Assembly: GCF_003234565.1 (NCBI RefSeq)
Contig: NZ_QKTU01000002.1
Location: forward strand, 310,001 to 374,000
Direction of reading: 5' to 3'
Source of the DNA: Curtobacterium sp. MCBD17_013
GTDB taxonomy: Bacteria > Actinomycetota > Actinomycetes > Actinomycetales > Microbacteriaceae
DNA: 64,000 bases
Positions within the stretch are counted from its first letter, which is position 1. Each line of letters starts with the position of its first letter. The notes below the pieces were generated by a model, which was not told the DNA's origin, did no database searches, and worked only from the letters and a program-made list of their open reading frames with translations. A program made the position numbers and the translations under genes. Shown here one piece after another: positions 8,271-16,732 of the stretch.

Positions 8271-9293
8271 GTGTTCACGTTCCCCGAGCCCGACGTCCCT
8301 CCGCTCCGCGGTGGCCCCGCCCTCCGGTGGGGCGTGATCGGGCCCGGGGAGATCGCGAACGACTTCACCGCCGCCCTGCACGCGGCCACCGACCAGCGCG
8401 TCGTCGCCGTCGGATCACGATCGCCTGACCGGGCCGCGGCCTTCGCCGACCGGCACGGCGTGCCCCGGGCCCACACCTCGTACGAGGACCTCGTCGGCGA
8501 CCCCGAGGTGGACGTCGTCTACGTGGCGACCCCGCACGTGCACCACGCCGAACAGGCACTCCTCGCGATCCGCGCCGGCAAGCACGTGCTCGTCGAGAAG
8601 CCGTTCACGACCTCCGCCGCAGACGCCGTCCGGGTCGCGGACGCCGCACGAGCGGCAGGGGTGCTCGCGATGGAGGCGATGTGGACGCGGTACCTGCCGC
8701 AGTCGGCCGTCCTCCGGGCCTGTATCGACCGTGGCGACCTCGGCGAGGTCCACCTCGCGCTCGTCGACGTCGGCTGGCCGCACGACCTCGGCGGCCTCGA
8801 CCGCATCACGGACCCGGCGCTCGGCGGCGGCGCGCTGCTCGACGCGGGCGTGTACGGCCTGTGGTTCGCGCAGTTCGCGACGGGGGCACCGGTGCGCATC
8901 GACGCGACGGGACGGACCAGCCGAAGCGGGGTGGACCTCCAGTCCGTCGCCGTGCTGACCGGCGCGACCGGCGCTCAGGCGTCGGTGACGACCACCATGC
9001 TCGCCTCGACCGACGGGCTCCCGACCATCGCGGGCACCGAGGGCACGGTCCGGTTCACGGAGCACTTCGTGTTCCCGGCCGCGTTCACGCTCCGCCGCGG
9101 GGACACCGTGCACGCCTGGCGCGACCGCTCGGGCCTCCGCGGCCGGCAGGGACTCGTCTGGCAGGCCGTCGCCCTGGCGGCGTGGGCCACCGAGGGCCGC
9201 ACGGACTCCCCCGTCCACTCACTCGACGACTCGATCACGCTCATGCGCACACTCGACGAGGTCCGACGACAGGTCGCGCTCGCGCGCACGTGA
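8271..9293 (+). CDS. Gfo/Idh/MocA family NAD(P)-dependent oxidoreductase
   Basis: A 340-residue sugar/polyol dehydrogenase-type protein. The N-terminal Rossmann motif GVIGPGEIA (21-29), the EKP triplet in HVLVEKPF (109-111), the following AMEAMWTRYLP helix and the GGGALLDAGVYG segment are classical for this family, which oxidises or reduces ring hydroxyls of sugars, inositols or dihydrodiols. The MEAMWTR motif is common in the trans-1,2-dihydrodiol dehydrogenase-like branch. Substrate unknown. GTG start chosen over out-of-frame ATG 8269. Confidence 0.92.
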   Translation: MFTFPEPDVPPLRGGPALRWGVIGPGEIANDFTAALHAATDQRVVAVGSRSPDRAAAFADRHGVPRAHTSYEDLVGDPEVDVVYVATPHVHHAEQALLAIRAGKHVLVEKPFTTSAADAVRVADAARAAGVLAMEAMWTRYLPQSAVLRACIDRGDLGEVHLALVDVGWPHDLGGLDRITDPALGGGALLDAGVYGLWFAQFATGAPVRIDATGRTSRSGVDLQSVAVLTGATGAQASVTTTMLASTDGLPTIAGTEGTVRFTEHFVFPAAFTLRRGDTVHAWRDRSGLRGRQGLVWQAVALAAWATEGRTDSPVHSLDDSITLMRTLDEVRRQVALART

Positions 9294-9400
9294 TCCCGCC
9301 GCGCGCCACACCGTCGCCCGCGCCGATGCCCCTGACGACGGGCCCGGACGGCGTCGGCCCACCACCGCACGAAGCGGGGCGGGCCGACGACGGGGCTGCT

Positions 9401-9500
9401 GATCAGGCGTGGGTCAGCCCGATCAGGCGTGGGTCAGCCCGATCAGGCGTGGGTCAGCCCGATCAGGCGTGGGTCAGCCCGATCAGGCGTGGGTCAGGGC
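9401..9500. repeat. Tandem array, five copies of a 20-mer
   Basis: GATCAGGCGTGGGTCAGCCC is repeated exactly four times from 9401 to 9480 with no spacer; a fifth copy (9481-9500) differs only near its end (GGGC). On the minus strand the fifth unit carries the last codons and the TGA of the 67-residue gene ending at 9483, so the array is a multiplied gene terminus. The other side of the gap (9294-9400) shows nothing recognisable. Confidence 0.95.
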
Positions 9501-9686
9501 GATGAGCGCGACGTTCATGGTGGAGTACATCCCCTCGGACCGCGTCGCCTGGCGCACCCGTCCTCGGAGGACCTCGTACCGCCCGTCGCGCTCGCGCACG
9601 AACCCGATGACACCGCTCGCCGGTGTCGACACCCTGTGGAACCCGTCCTCGAGGGGGACGACTTCTGTCCTGGTCGCTCGCTCCAT
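9483..9686 (-). CDS. Small hypothetical protein (67 aa)
   Basis: Not recognised. ATG 9686 is preceded at a good distance by AAGGGAG, and a -10-like TAGCAT lies at 9718-9723, so it looks like a genuine gene. The protein is a small, probably beta-rich soluble domain (HRVSTPASGVIGFVRERDGR then YEVLRGRVRQAT) with no signal peptide, cysteine or membrane segment and ends ALIALTHA. Its stop codon lies in the fifth unit of the 20-base tandem array. Divergent from the TPM gene. Confidence 0.62.
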   Translation of the reverse strand: MERATRTEVVPLEDGFHRVSTPASGVIGFVRERDGRYEVLRGRVRQATRSEGMYSTMNVALIALTHA

Positions 9687-9875
9687 TGCCCGCTCCCTTC
9701 GTCGCCGATGCCGGTCCATGCTACTCCCAACTCGGGGGACATGGACGCCGGCCCCGGAGGTCCTGCGCGGGACCCGCGGGAGGAGCGACGCGCCCCGACG
9801 GGGTACGAACGCCACCCCGCGCGGACGCGGTCCACCGACCGCCCGGCGACACGGCCACCCCGCGGTGCGGCTCGC

Positions 9876-9881
9876 TAGACT
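9876..9881 (+). promoter_or_regulatory. -10 box of the TPM-pspA operon
   Basis: TAGACT about 50 bases before ATG 9932. Unlike the leaderless genes this transcript would have a leader, and it does carry a Shine-Dalgarno (GAGGAGG). Confidence 0.45.
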
Positions 9882-9931
9882 CCGGGGTCCCAGGGTCCTG
9901 CGGCCCACCGCCCGCGGCACGAGGAGGACGG

Positions 9932-11845
9932 ATGCGCGGAACCCGCGACGGCAGCACACGACGAGGACGACACCCGTACGCTCGTCGGGCCGCCGGGCTC
10001 GTCACCGTGCTGCTCGCGGCGCTCACCGTCCTCGGGCCGGCCGCCGGCGCGTCGGCCACCGCACCGGTCGACCTCGACGGCGCCTACGTCGTCGACGACG
10101 CGAACGCCCTGAGCACCGCCCAGGAGCACCGGGTCCGGAAAGCGCTCGACGACCTCTACGACCAGACCCACACCCGGCTGTTCGTGGTCTACGTGCCGCG
10201 GTTCACGGACCCGTCCGACCAGGCGGCGTGGGGACGCGCGACGCTCGAACGGAACCAGCTCGACACCGACAGCGTGCTGCTCTCCGTCGCGGTCGACGAT
10301 CGCGTGTACAACGTCACGCAGTCGGACACGTCCACGACCCTCTCGAAGGACGACGTCCGGACGGCCACCGACGACGACCTCGTCCCGAGACTGCGCGCCG
10401 ACGACTGGGACGGCGCCGCGACCGCGTTCGCGCAGGGACTGGCGGCCACCCAGGCACCGCCCGACCTGACGTGGCTCTGGGTCGTGCTCGCGGTGGTCGT
10501 GGTCGGTCTCGTCGTCCTCGTGCTCGTCATCCGGGGCCGGAACCACCGCCGCGCTGCCCGTGCCGCCGCTGCCGAGGCCGCGGACCTCGCCGCCCTCGAG
10601 CGTCGTGCCGGTGTGGCCCTCGTCACCATCGACGACGAGATCCGCAGCGCCGACCAAGAGGTCGGGTTCGCGGTCGCACAGTTCGGCACCGACGCCGCCG
10701 CACCGTTCACCGCAGCACTCGACCGCGCCCGACGCGCGGTGCGCGAGGCCTTCACGCTCCGCCAGCAGCTCGACGACGAGGTCCCGGACTCCCCCGCCGA
10801 CCGTGCCGCGTGGTCGCGGCGCATCGTCGAGATCTGCTCCCGCGTGCACGGGGAGCTCGCCGAGCAGACGGCGGCGTTCGACGCGCTGCGCGCACTGGAG
10901 GACGGCGTCGAGGCGAACGCGGCCCAGGTGACCGCCGCGCTGCCCACGGCGAGACGGCAGGTCGCCGACGCGGACGTCACGCTCACCACGCTGCGCGGCC
11001 GGTGGACCGGACGCACCATCGCGACGGTCGACGGCAACGTCGACCAAGCACGCGACGTCCTCGCGTACGCGGACGAGCGCGCACGCGCCGCGACGGACGC
11101 CATCGCGAGCGGCGACCGTGGTCAGGCGGTGATCGCCGTCCGCGACGCGCAGCACGCCCTCGCCCAGGTCGCCCAGCTCGCCGGGGCCGTCGCGAGCGCA
11201 CCCCGGACCTTCGACGAGACCGCCGGTCGTGTCGAGGCCCTCCGTGCCGATGTCGAGGCCGACGTCGCAGCCGGTCGATCGCTCCGCGACCCCGGTCCGG
11301 ACGTCACGACCGCCGTCGCGCGCGCCGCGACCGTGCTCCGCCAAGACCTCGACCCCCGCGATCCGATCAGTGCGCTCGACCGCCTCACGCAGGTCAACGC
11401 CGCCATCGACACCGCGCTCGCTGCCGCCCGGTCGCGCGAGGAACGCCGCCAGCGGGCCGCGGCCGCGCTCGACGCCGCACTCCGTGACGCCCGGGCCCGG
11501 ATCGACCAGGCACGGGACTTCATCTCGATGCGGCGTGGCGGCATCGGCCCCCGCGCCCGGACCCGCCTGTCCGAGGCCGAGCGCGCCTTCGACGACGCCG
11601 TGCGCGCCGCCACCTCCGACCCCGACACGGCGATCCGCGCAGCGCGCGCCGCCGAGCAGTACGCCGCCGCGGCGATGGACGAGGCCGACCAGGACATGGG
11701 CGGTTGGCCGGGCGGCGGCGGCTCGAACGGCGCGCAGCTCGGCGGGCTCGTGACCGGGCTCGTGCTCGGCGGCATGTTCGGCGGTCGCGGCGGGGGCTTC
11801 GGCGGCGGGGACGGCGGCGGCTTCTCCGGCGGCGGCCGGTTCTGA
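9932..11845 (+). CDS. TPM domain membrane protein with coiled-coil and Gly-rich tail
   Basis: A 637-residue envelope protein: signal peptide (about 1-43), TPM (YgcG-type) domain (about 48-170, starting at AYVVDDANALS), one membrane segment at 181-200, a long Ala/Arg-rich helical cytoplasmic region (about 205-590) and a Gly-rich tail ending in FGGGDGGGFSGGGRF. This is the TPM_phosphatase layout common in actinobacteria. GAGGAGG precedes the ATG. It is 65 bases upstream of pspA; the pairing suggests TPM senses or processes something outside the membrane while the helical part and PspA act on the inner face. Confidence 0.86.
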   Translation: MRGTRDGSTRRGRHPYARRAAGLVTVLLAALTVLGPAAGASATAPVDLDGAYVVDDANALSTAQEHRVRKALDDLYDQTHTRLFVVYVPRFTDPSDQAAWGRATLERNQLDTDSVLLSVAVDDRVYNVTQSDTSTTLSKDDVRTATDDDLVPRLRADDWDGAATAFAQGLAATQAPPDLTWLWVVLAVVVVGLVVLVLVIRGRNHRRAARAAAAEAADLAALERRAGVALVTIDDEIRSADQEVGFAVAQFGTDAAAPFTAALDRARRAVREAFTLRQQLDDEVPDSPADRAAWSRRIVEICSRVHGELAEQTAAFDALRALEDGVEANAAQVTAALPTARRQVADADVTLTTLRGRWTGRTIATVDGNVDQARDVLAYADERARAATDAIASGDRGQAVIAVRDAQHALAQVAQLAGAVASAPRTFDETAGRVEALRADVEADVAAGRSLRDPGPDVTTAVARAATVLRQDLDPRDPISALDRLTQVNAAIDTALAAARSREERRQRAAAALDAALRDARARIDQARDFISMRRGGIGPRARTRLSEAERAFDDAVRAATSDPDTAIRAARAAEQYAAAAMDEADQDMGGWPGGGGSNGAQLGGLVTGLVLGGMFGGRGGGFGGGDGGGFSGGGRF

Positions 11846-11910
11846 TGACCAACCGGACGCACGGGCGTTCCGGGGCCAGTGACGACACCACCACCAGAAA
11901 GGACACGACC

Positions 11911-12624
11911 GTGGCGAAGCAGACCATCTTCGGACGGATCGCGCAGCTCGCGAAGGCGAACATCAACGCGATCATCGACAACGCGGAGGACCCCAGGCTG
12001 GCGCTCGACCAGCTCGTCCGCGACTTCACGAACAACATCGCCGACGCCGAGAGCGCGATCGCCCAGACGATCGGGAATCTCCGTCTCCTCGAGCAGGACC
12101 ACGCGGAGGACGTCGCCGCCGCCGCCGACTGGGGCCAGAAGGCAGCGAGCGCGAGTGCCGCAGCGGACCGCTACCGCGCCGAGGGCAAGACCGCGGACGC
12201 CGACAAGTTCGACGACCTGGCCAAGATCGCGCTCGGTCGGCAGATCAGGAGCGAGCAGGAGGCGAAGGACGCCGAACCGCAGATCGCCGCGCAGACGGAG
12301 GTCGTCGATCGGCTCAAGTCCGGACTCGAGCAGCTCAAGCAGAAGCTGGTCGACCTCAAGGCGAAGCGCGACCAGCTCGTCGCGCGGCAGAAGACCGCCG
12401 AGGCGCAGTCGCGCGTCAACGAGGCCATCGGCAGCATCGACGTCATGGACCCGACGAGCGATCTCGCCCGGTTCGAGGACAAGATCCGCCGCGAGGAGGC
12501 CCGGGTGCTCGGGCAGCAGGAGCTCCAGGCCTCGAGCCTCGACGCGCAGTTCCAGAGCCTCGACGACCTCGGCAAGGACGCCGAGGTCGAGGCGCGACTG
12601 GCGGCCCTGAAGAACGGACACTGA
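11911..12624 (+). CDS. pspA: PspA/IM30 (Vipp1) family envelope-stress protein
   Basis: A 237-residue, almost wholly helical PspA/IM30 protein. The start MAKQTIFGRIAQLAKANINAI is the amphipathic membrane-binding helix; the central coiled coil runs from about residue 25 to 165, and no extra C-terminal extension is present. PspA proteins form oligomeric scaffolds that stabilise stressed membranes. AGAAAGGA precedes the GTG. Cotranscription with the TPM gene just upstream is likely. No PspBC-type partners are present here. Confidence 0.93.
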   Translation: MAKQTIFGRIAQLAKANINAIIDNAEDPRLALDQLVRDFTNNIADAESAIAQTIGNLRLLEQDHAEDVAAAADWGQKAASASAAADRYRAEGKTADADKFDDLAKIALGRQIRSEQEAKDAEPQIAAQTEVVDRLKSGLEQLKQKLVDLKAKRDQLVARQKTAEAQSRVNEAIGSIDVMDPTSDLARFEDKIRREEARVLGQQELQASSLDAQFQSLDDLGKDAEVEARLAALKNGH

Positions 12625-12677
12625 GCCGCACCGCCCCGCTCGGCGACGACGCCGAACCGAACTGACAGGATGGGGAC

Positions 12678-13499
12678 GTGCAGTTCCTCGTGGTCGGTCA
12701 GTGGCAGGGTTCGGCGTCGTCCCGCGCGATGCGACTCGCCGACGGCGCGAGCGCGATCGCCGCGGACCTCCCACGGTCGGCCACCACGACCGTTCCGGTC
12801 CCGGCGGGCGCCGGCGACCGGCTCGAGACGGCCGTCGCCCGCTACACCGCGGTCCGCTCCGTCGCCGAGGCGGTGAGCGAAGAGGTCCGGGTGGCCACCG
12901 AGCCGGTCCTCACGATCGGTGGGGACGGCGCCGTGGTGCTCGGCGCGACCGCCGTGTGCACGCCGACCACCGCCCTGGTCCGCCTGTCCGGGTCGAGCGG
13001 GTTCCGGCCCCTGAACCGCGCGCAGCCCGTCGCCGCCGAGACCGCCGCGGTCCGCCTGCTGGTCGACCGCCCCGACGACCTGTTCCCGGAGGCGGTGACG
13101 TTCGCCGCGCCGATGGTCGTCATCGCGGGCACCCGCGGCCTCGACGACGTCGAACGTGCGGCGCTCGCCCGTGCCGACGTGCGCGCCCTCGACGCGGACG
13201 ACACCGACACGGCCTCCCTCCGCGCGGCTGTCGCGGCCACCGGGGCCGACAGCGTCTTCGTGCACGTCGACCTCGACGTCCTCGACCCGTCCGAGGTGGA
13301 CGGCCTGCTCGAACCCGTGCCGTTCGGTCTGGGCGGGGGGACGCTCGTCGACCTCATCGCCGCCGCGACGGACGGCCCACGCCTCGTGGGCGCCGCGCTG
13401 ACCGGCTTCGCGCCGGTGGATCCCGACCGGGCCGTCGACGACCTCGGTGTGATCCTCCGGGTCGTCGGGGCGTTGTCCGCCGCCGCACGCATCTCCTGA
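12678..13499 (+). CDS. Arginase/ureohydrolase-fold protein with degenerate metal site
   Basis: A 273-residue protein with the ureohydrolase fold pattern but not its full active site. The third signature is intact in essence (VHVDLDVLDP, 195-204, Asp198 and Asp200). The first has GGDG at 81-84 where active enzymes have GGDH, and the second, normally DAHxD, reads RLSGSSGF at 102-109. Three or more manganese ligands are therefore missing, so arginase or agmatinase activity is unlikely as such. GTG start, 6 bases after CAGGAT. It may be a pseudoenzyme or bind something else; function unknown. Confidence 0.78.
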   Translation: MQFLVVGQWQGSASSRAMRLADGASAIAADLPRSATTTVPVPAGAGDRLETAVARYTAVRSVAEAVSEEVRVATEPVLTIGGDGAVVLGATAVCTPTTALVRLSGSSGFRPLNRAQPVAAETAAVRLLVDRPDDLFPEAVTFAAPMVVIAGTRGLDDVERAALARADVRALDADDTDTASLRAAVAATGADSVFVHVDLDVLDPSEVDGLLEPVPFGLGGGTLVDLIAAATDGPRLVGAALTGFAPVDPDRAVDDLGVILRVVGALSAAARIS

Positions 13500-13550
13500 C
13501 CCGTCCGCACCAGCCGGGAGCCCGCCCGGAGCGGAGCGCCCCGTCTCGCG

Positions 13551-13556
13551 TACGCT
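13551..13556 (+). promoter_or_regulatory. -10 box of the flavin oxidoreductase gene
   Basis: TACGCT ends 7 bases before ATG 13564; no Shine-Dalgarno. The gap after the arginase-like gene is 64 bases and holds nothing else visible. Confidence 0.5.
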
Positions 13557-13563
13557 CAGCGGC

Positions 13564-14964
13564 ATGACGGACTACGACCTCATCGTGATCGGCGCCGGCG
13601 CGGTCGGCGAGAACGTGGCGGACTACGCCCACAAGCGTGGCCTGTCCACCGCCATCGTCGAAGCGGAACTCGTCGGGGGTGAGTGCTCGTACTGGGCCTG
13701 CATGCCGTCCAAGGCACTCCTCCGCAGCGGGCACGCGGTCCGCGCCGCCCAGCGGCTCGGCGGCGCGGCGGAGGCCGTCACCGGGACGGTCGACCCCGCG
13801 GCCACGTTCGCGCGCCGCAACGGGTTCACGAGCAACTGGCAGGACGACAGCCAGGTGTCGTGGCTCGACTCGGCCGACATCGCCCTCATCCGCGGCCACG
13901 CCCGCATCACCGGACCGCGCACCATCGAGGTCGACGGCGTCGAGCACCGGGCGCGTGCCGCCGTCGCCGTCGCCACGGGCTCCCTCCCGCAGCTCCCCGA
14001 CATCCCGGGGCTCGCCGACGCGGCGCCGTGGGGCACCCGCGAGGCCACGAGCGCCCAGTCAGCGCCGGACAGCTTGCTCGTCATCGGCGGCGGGGTCGCC
14101 GGCTGCGAGCTCGCCACCGCGTACGCGTCGTTCGGCACCACCGTGACCCTCGTGGCCCGCGGCGGCCTCCTCGGTGCGATGGAGCCCTTCGCGGGCGAGA
14201 TGGTCACCGACGCACTCCGCGAGCTCGGAGTCGACGTCCGCATCGGCGCGACGCCCGTCCGGGTGGATCGCGACGAGCACGGGCTCGTCACCGCCACGTT
14301 CGAGGACGGCTCGACGCTCGTCACGAGCGAGGTCCTCGTGGCGACCGGACGGACCGCGCACACCGCGGAGCTCGGCCTCGATACGGTGGGCCTGACCCCC
14401 GGCGCGTGGCTCGACGTCGACGACACGATGCTCGTGCACGGGACCGACTGGCTGTACGGCGTCGGTGACGTCAACCACCGCGCGCTCCTCACGCACCAGG
14501 GCAAGTACCAGGCCCGGGCCGCGGGCGAGGCGATCGCCGCCCGGTTCCAGGGGACGCCCCTCCAGACCGCTCCGTGGGGCGCGCACGTCGCGACCGCCGA
14601 CCACGCCGCGGTCCCCCAGGTCACGTTCACCGACCCGGAGGTCGCGAGCGTCGGACTGACCGAGGCGGCCGCCCGGCAGCAGGGCCTGAACGTCCGCGCG
14701 GTCGAGTACGACCTCGGTGCCGTCGCCGGCTCGGCGCTGCAGGCGGACGGCTACACCGGACGGGCGAAGGCCGTCGTCGACGAGGACCGCCATGTGCTCG
14801 TCGGCGTCACGTTCGTGGGGCAGGACGTCGCCGAGATGCTGCAGGCCGCGACGGTCGCCGTGGTCGGGGAGGTCCCGATCGACCGGCTCTGGCACGCGGT
14901 CCCGGCGTACCCGACGATGAGCGAGATCTGGCTCCGACTGCTCGAGACCCTCGGCCGACCGTAG
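13564..14964 (+). CDS. NAD(P)/FAD-dependent disulfide oxidoreductase family protein
   Basis: A 466-residue class I pyridine nucleotide-disulfide oxidoreductase. FAD motif IGAGAVGEN (9-17), redox cysteines C41 and C46 in GGECSYWACMPSK, a second dinucleotide motif VIGGGVAGCELA and the dimerisation domain are present. The usual HxxPTxSE of lipoamide dehydrogenase reads PAYPTMSE, so the catalytic His is Tyr449 while Glu454 is kept; mercuric reductases also have Tyr near this point. It is probably not the housekeeping E3 enzyme. Substrate unknown. Followed after 19 bases by an SDR gene. Confidence 0.88.
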   Translation: MTDYDLIVIGAGAVGENVADYAHKRGLSTAIVEAELVGGECSYWACMPSKALLRSGHAVRAAQRLGGAAEAVTGTVDPAATFARRNGFTSNWQDDSQVSWLDSADIALIRGHARITGPRTIEVDGVEHRARAAVAVATGSLPQLPDIPGLADAAPWGTREATSAQSAPDSLLVIGGGVAGCELATAYASFGTTVTLVARGGLLGAMEPFAGEMVTDALRELGVDVRIGATPVRVDRDEHGLVTATFEDGSTLVTSEVLVATGRTAHTAELGLDTVGLTPGAWLDVDDTMLVHGTDWLYGVGDVNHRALLTHQGKYQARAAGEAIAARFQGTPLQTAPWGAHVATADHAAVPQVTFTDPEVASVGLTEAAARQQGLNVRAVEYDLGAVAGSALQADGYTGRAKAVVDEDRHVLVGVTFVGQDVAEMLQAATVAVVGEVPIDRLWHAVPAYPTMSEIWLRLLETLGRP

Positions 14965-14983
14965 TCGGAACGGAGACGACGCC

Positions 14984-15811
14984 ATGCGGACCGACCACCC
15001 CCGTACCATCGCCCTCACCGGCGCCAGCTCCGGCATCGGTGCCGCCGCGGCGCGCGCCCTCGTCGCCGACGGCCATCGCGTCGTCGTCATCGGGCGCGAC
15101 CCGGATCGCACGGCCCGGATCGCGGACGAACTCGGGATGCCGCGGTTCGTCGCGGACCTCGACCGCCTGGAGGCCGTGCACGGCCTCGCGGCGGACCTGC
15201 GGCGGGAGGTCCCGGACCTCGACACCCTCGTCAACAACGCCGGTGGCCTCGTGTCCCACCGCTCGCGGACCGTCGACGGGTTCGAGACGACGCTGCAGCG
15301 CAACGTGATCGCGCCGTTCGTGCTCGCGAACGCACTCGCGGACGTGCTCACCGCGGCACAGGACGGTCGGATGGTGGTCACCGCGAGCCTCGCGCACCGC
15401 TTCGGGCACGTGGTGCTCGACGACCTCGACGGCGCGCGGCGACCCTGGTTCGGCGGCTGGCGCGCGTACGGCACCGCCAAGCTCGCAGCCGTCCTCCTGA
15501 CCCGGCAGTGGACCCAGCGCACCGGCGTCCCGGCGTACTCGTACCACCCGGGGCTCGTCGCGACGGGCTTCGGGGCCGACTCCCCTTCGATGCGGCTCAT
15601 GTCGTTCGCGACGGGTGGGAACTACGGTCTCTCGCCGGAGGCGGGTGCGGTCGGACTCGTCCGGCTCGCCGGCGACGACGTGGTCGAGGAGCGGCCCGGC
15701 ACGTACCTCGACGGGCTCAACGCCGGGACGCTGTCCCGCGAGGCCCGGGACGACCGCGTGGGTGCCGCGCTCTGGGAGCGACTCGCGGCCGTGGTACCCG
15801 GCTGGAACTGA
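14984..15811 (+). CDS. Short-chain dehydrogenase/reductase
   Basis: A 275-residue SDR with TGASSGIG (12-19), NNAG (84-87) and the catalytic pair Tyr162/Lys166 in AYGTAK. The motif SYHPGLVATGFG and the retinol-dehydrogenase-like layout (long C-terminal part) place it among WW-oxidoreductase/retinol dehydrogenase-like SDRs; substrate unknown. ATG with AACGGAG upstream; likely cotranscribed with the flavin oxidoreductase. It converges with the FecE-like ATPase gene, the two stops being six bases apart inside a hairpin. Confidence 0.9.
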   Translation: MRTDHPRTIALTGASSGIGAAAARALVADGHRVVVIGRDPDRTARIADELGMPRFVADLDRLEAVHGLAADLRREVPDLDTLVNNAGGLVSHRSRTVDGFETTLQRNVIAPFVLANALADVLTAAQDGRMVVTASLAHRFGHVVLDDLDGARRPWFGGWRAYGTAKLAAVLLTRQWTQRTGVPAYSYHPGLVATGFGADSPSMRLMSFATGGNYGLSPEAGAVGLVRLAGDDVVEERPGTYLDGLNAGTLSREARDDRVGAALWERLAAVVPGWN

Positions 15812-15829
15812 GGCGGGTCAGTCCGCCTC
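15810..15829. terminator. Hairpin between convergent SDR and ABC ATPase genes
   Basis: GAGGCGG and CCGCCTC pair perfectly around the loop GTCAGT. The stop codons of both genes lie inside it. No T-run, so its role as a bidirectional terminator is only likely. Confidence 0.45.
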
Positions 15830-16732
15830 GCGGACCGTCGCCGACTCGGCGTCCCCACGGACGGTCGACGCGGCGCGCCCGCCGGTGCCGTCAGCGCCCC
15901 GTGCGGCCGAGCGCGCGGCCGCGGCGGCGCCCGCGCGCGGGACGACGAGCGGCGTGCCGGTCTCCGGGTCCGGGACGACGACGCACGGCAGACCGAAGAC
16001 CCGTTCGACGAGGTCGGCCGTGAGCACCCCGGCGGGCGGCCCCTGCGCGACGATCCGCCCGCGGTCCATGGCCACGAGGTGCGTCGCGTACCGGGCGGCC
16101 TGGTTGAGGTCGTGCAGCACGGCGACGACGGTGCGCCCCGCCGCGTGCAGCGAGGCCGCGAGCTCGAGGACGTCGTACTGGTGTGCGATGTCGAGGAACG
16201 TCGTCGGTTCGTCGAGGAGCACGACGTCGGTCTGCTGGGCGAGGACCATCGCGATCCACACCCGCTGGCGCTGGCCGCCCGAGAGCTCGTCCACGCTCCG
16301 GTCGGCGAGCGCCGCGGTGCTCGTCTGCTCGAGCGCCGCGTCCACCGCCGCGCGGTCGTCCGCGGACATCGGGTGCCAGAGGTCCTGGTGCGGGTAACGA
16401 CCGCGGGAGACGAGGTCGCGCACCGTGATGCCGGCCGGCGCGACGGGGGTCTGCGGGAGCATCGCCACGCGTCGGGCGACGGCCTTCGACCGGTACGAGC
16501 GGATCGGCCGGCCGTCGAGGGACACCGTGCCCGCGGTCGGCGTGAGCGTGCGCGCGAGCGCCTTGAGCAGCGTCGACTTGCCGCAGGCGTTCGGCCCGAC
16601 GATGACGGTGAGCTCCCGGTCCGGGACGTCGATGTCGAGCGACTCGACGACGACGCGGTCGTCGTACGCGAGGGTGAGCCCCCGCGCCGCGAGCACCGGG
16701 CTCGGTGTGCCGGTCGTGGTCCCGCTCAGCAC
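15818..16732 (-). CDS. Iron-siderophore ABC transporter ATP-binding protein (FecE-like)
   Basis: A 304-residue ATPase of the FecE/FepC type that powers ferric-siderophore uptake. Walker A GPNACGKST (46-54), signature LSGGQ (150-154), Walker B with DEPT (174-177) and the family-typical RGRYPHQ and FLDIAHQ. A low-complexity Ala/Arg/Gly tail of about 45 residues follows the domain. The GTG overlaps the end of the siderophore-interacting protein by 7 bases. No permease or binding protein gene is adjacent, so it must serve a transporter encoded elsewhere. Iron-regulated with its neighbour. Confidence 0.9.
   Translation of the reverse strand: MLSGTTTGTPSPVLAARGLTLAYDDRVVVESLDIDVPDRELTVIVGPNACGKSTLLKALARTLTPTAGTVSLDGRPIRSYRSKAVARRVAMLPQTPVAPAGITVRDLVSRGRYPHQDLWHPMSADDRAAVDAALEQTSTAALADRSVDELSGGQRQRVWIAMVLAQQTDVVLLDEPTTFLDIAHQYDVLELAASLHAAGRTVVAVLHDLNQAARYATHLVAMDRGRIVAQGPPAGVLTADLVERVFGLPCVVVPDPETGTPLVVPRAGAAAAARSAARGADGTGGRAASTVRGDAESATVREAD

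Noticed and set aside
9401..9500. Possible CRISPR array
   Set aside because: Units are contiguous with no spacers and no cas gene is nearby; it is a tandem repeat.
12678..13499. Active arginase or agmatinase
   Set aside because: Two of three metal-ligand motifs are absent, see the separate finding.
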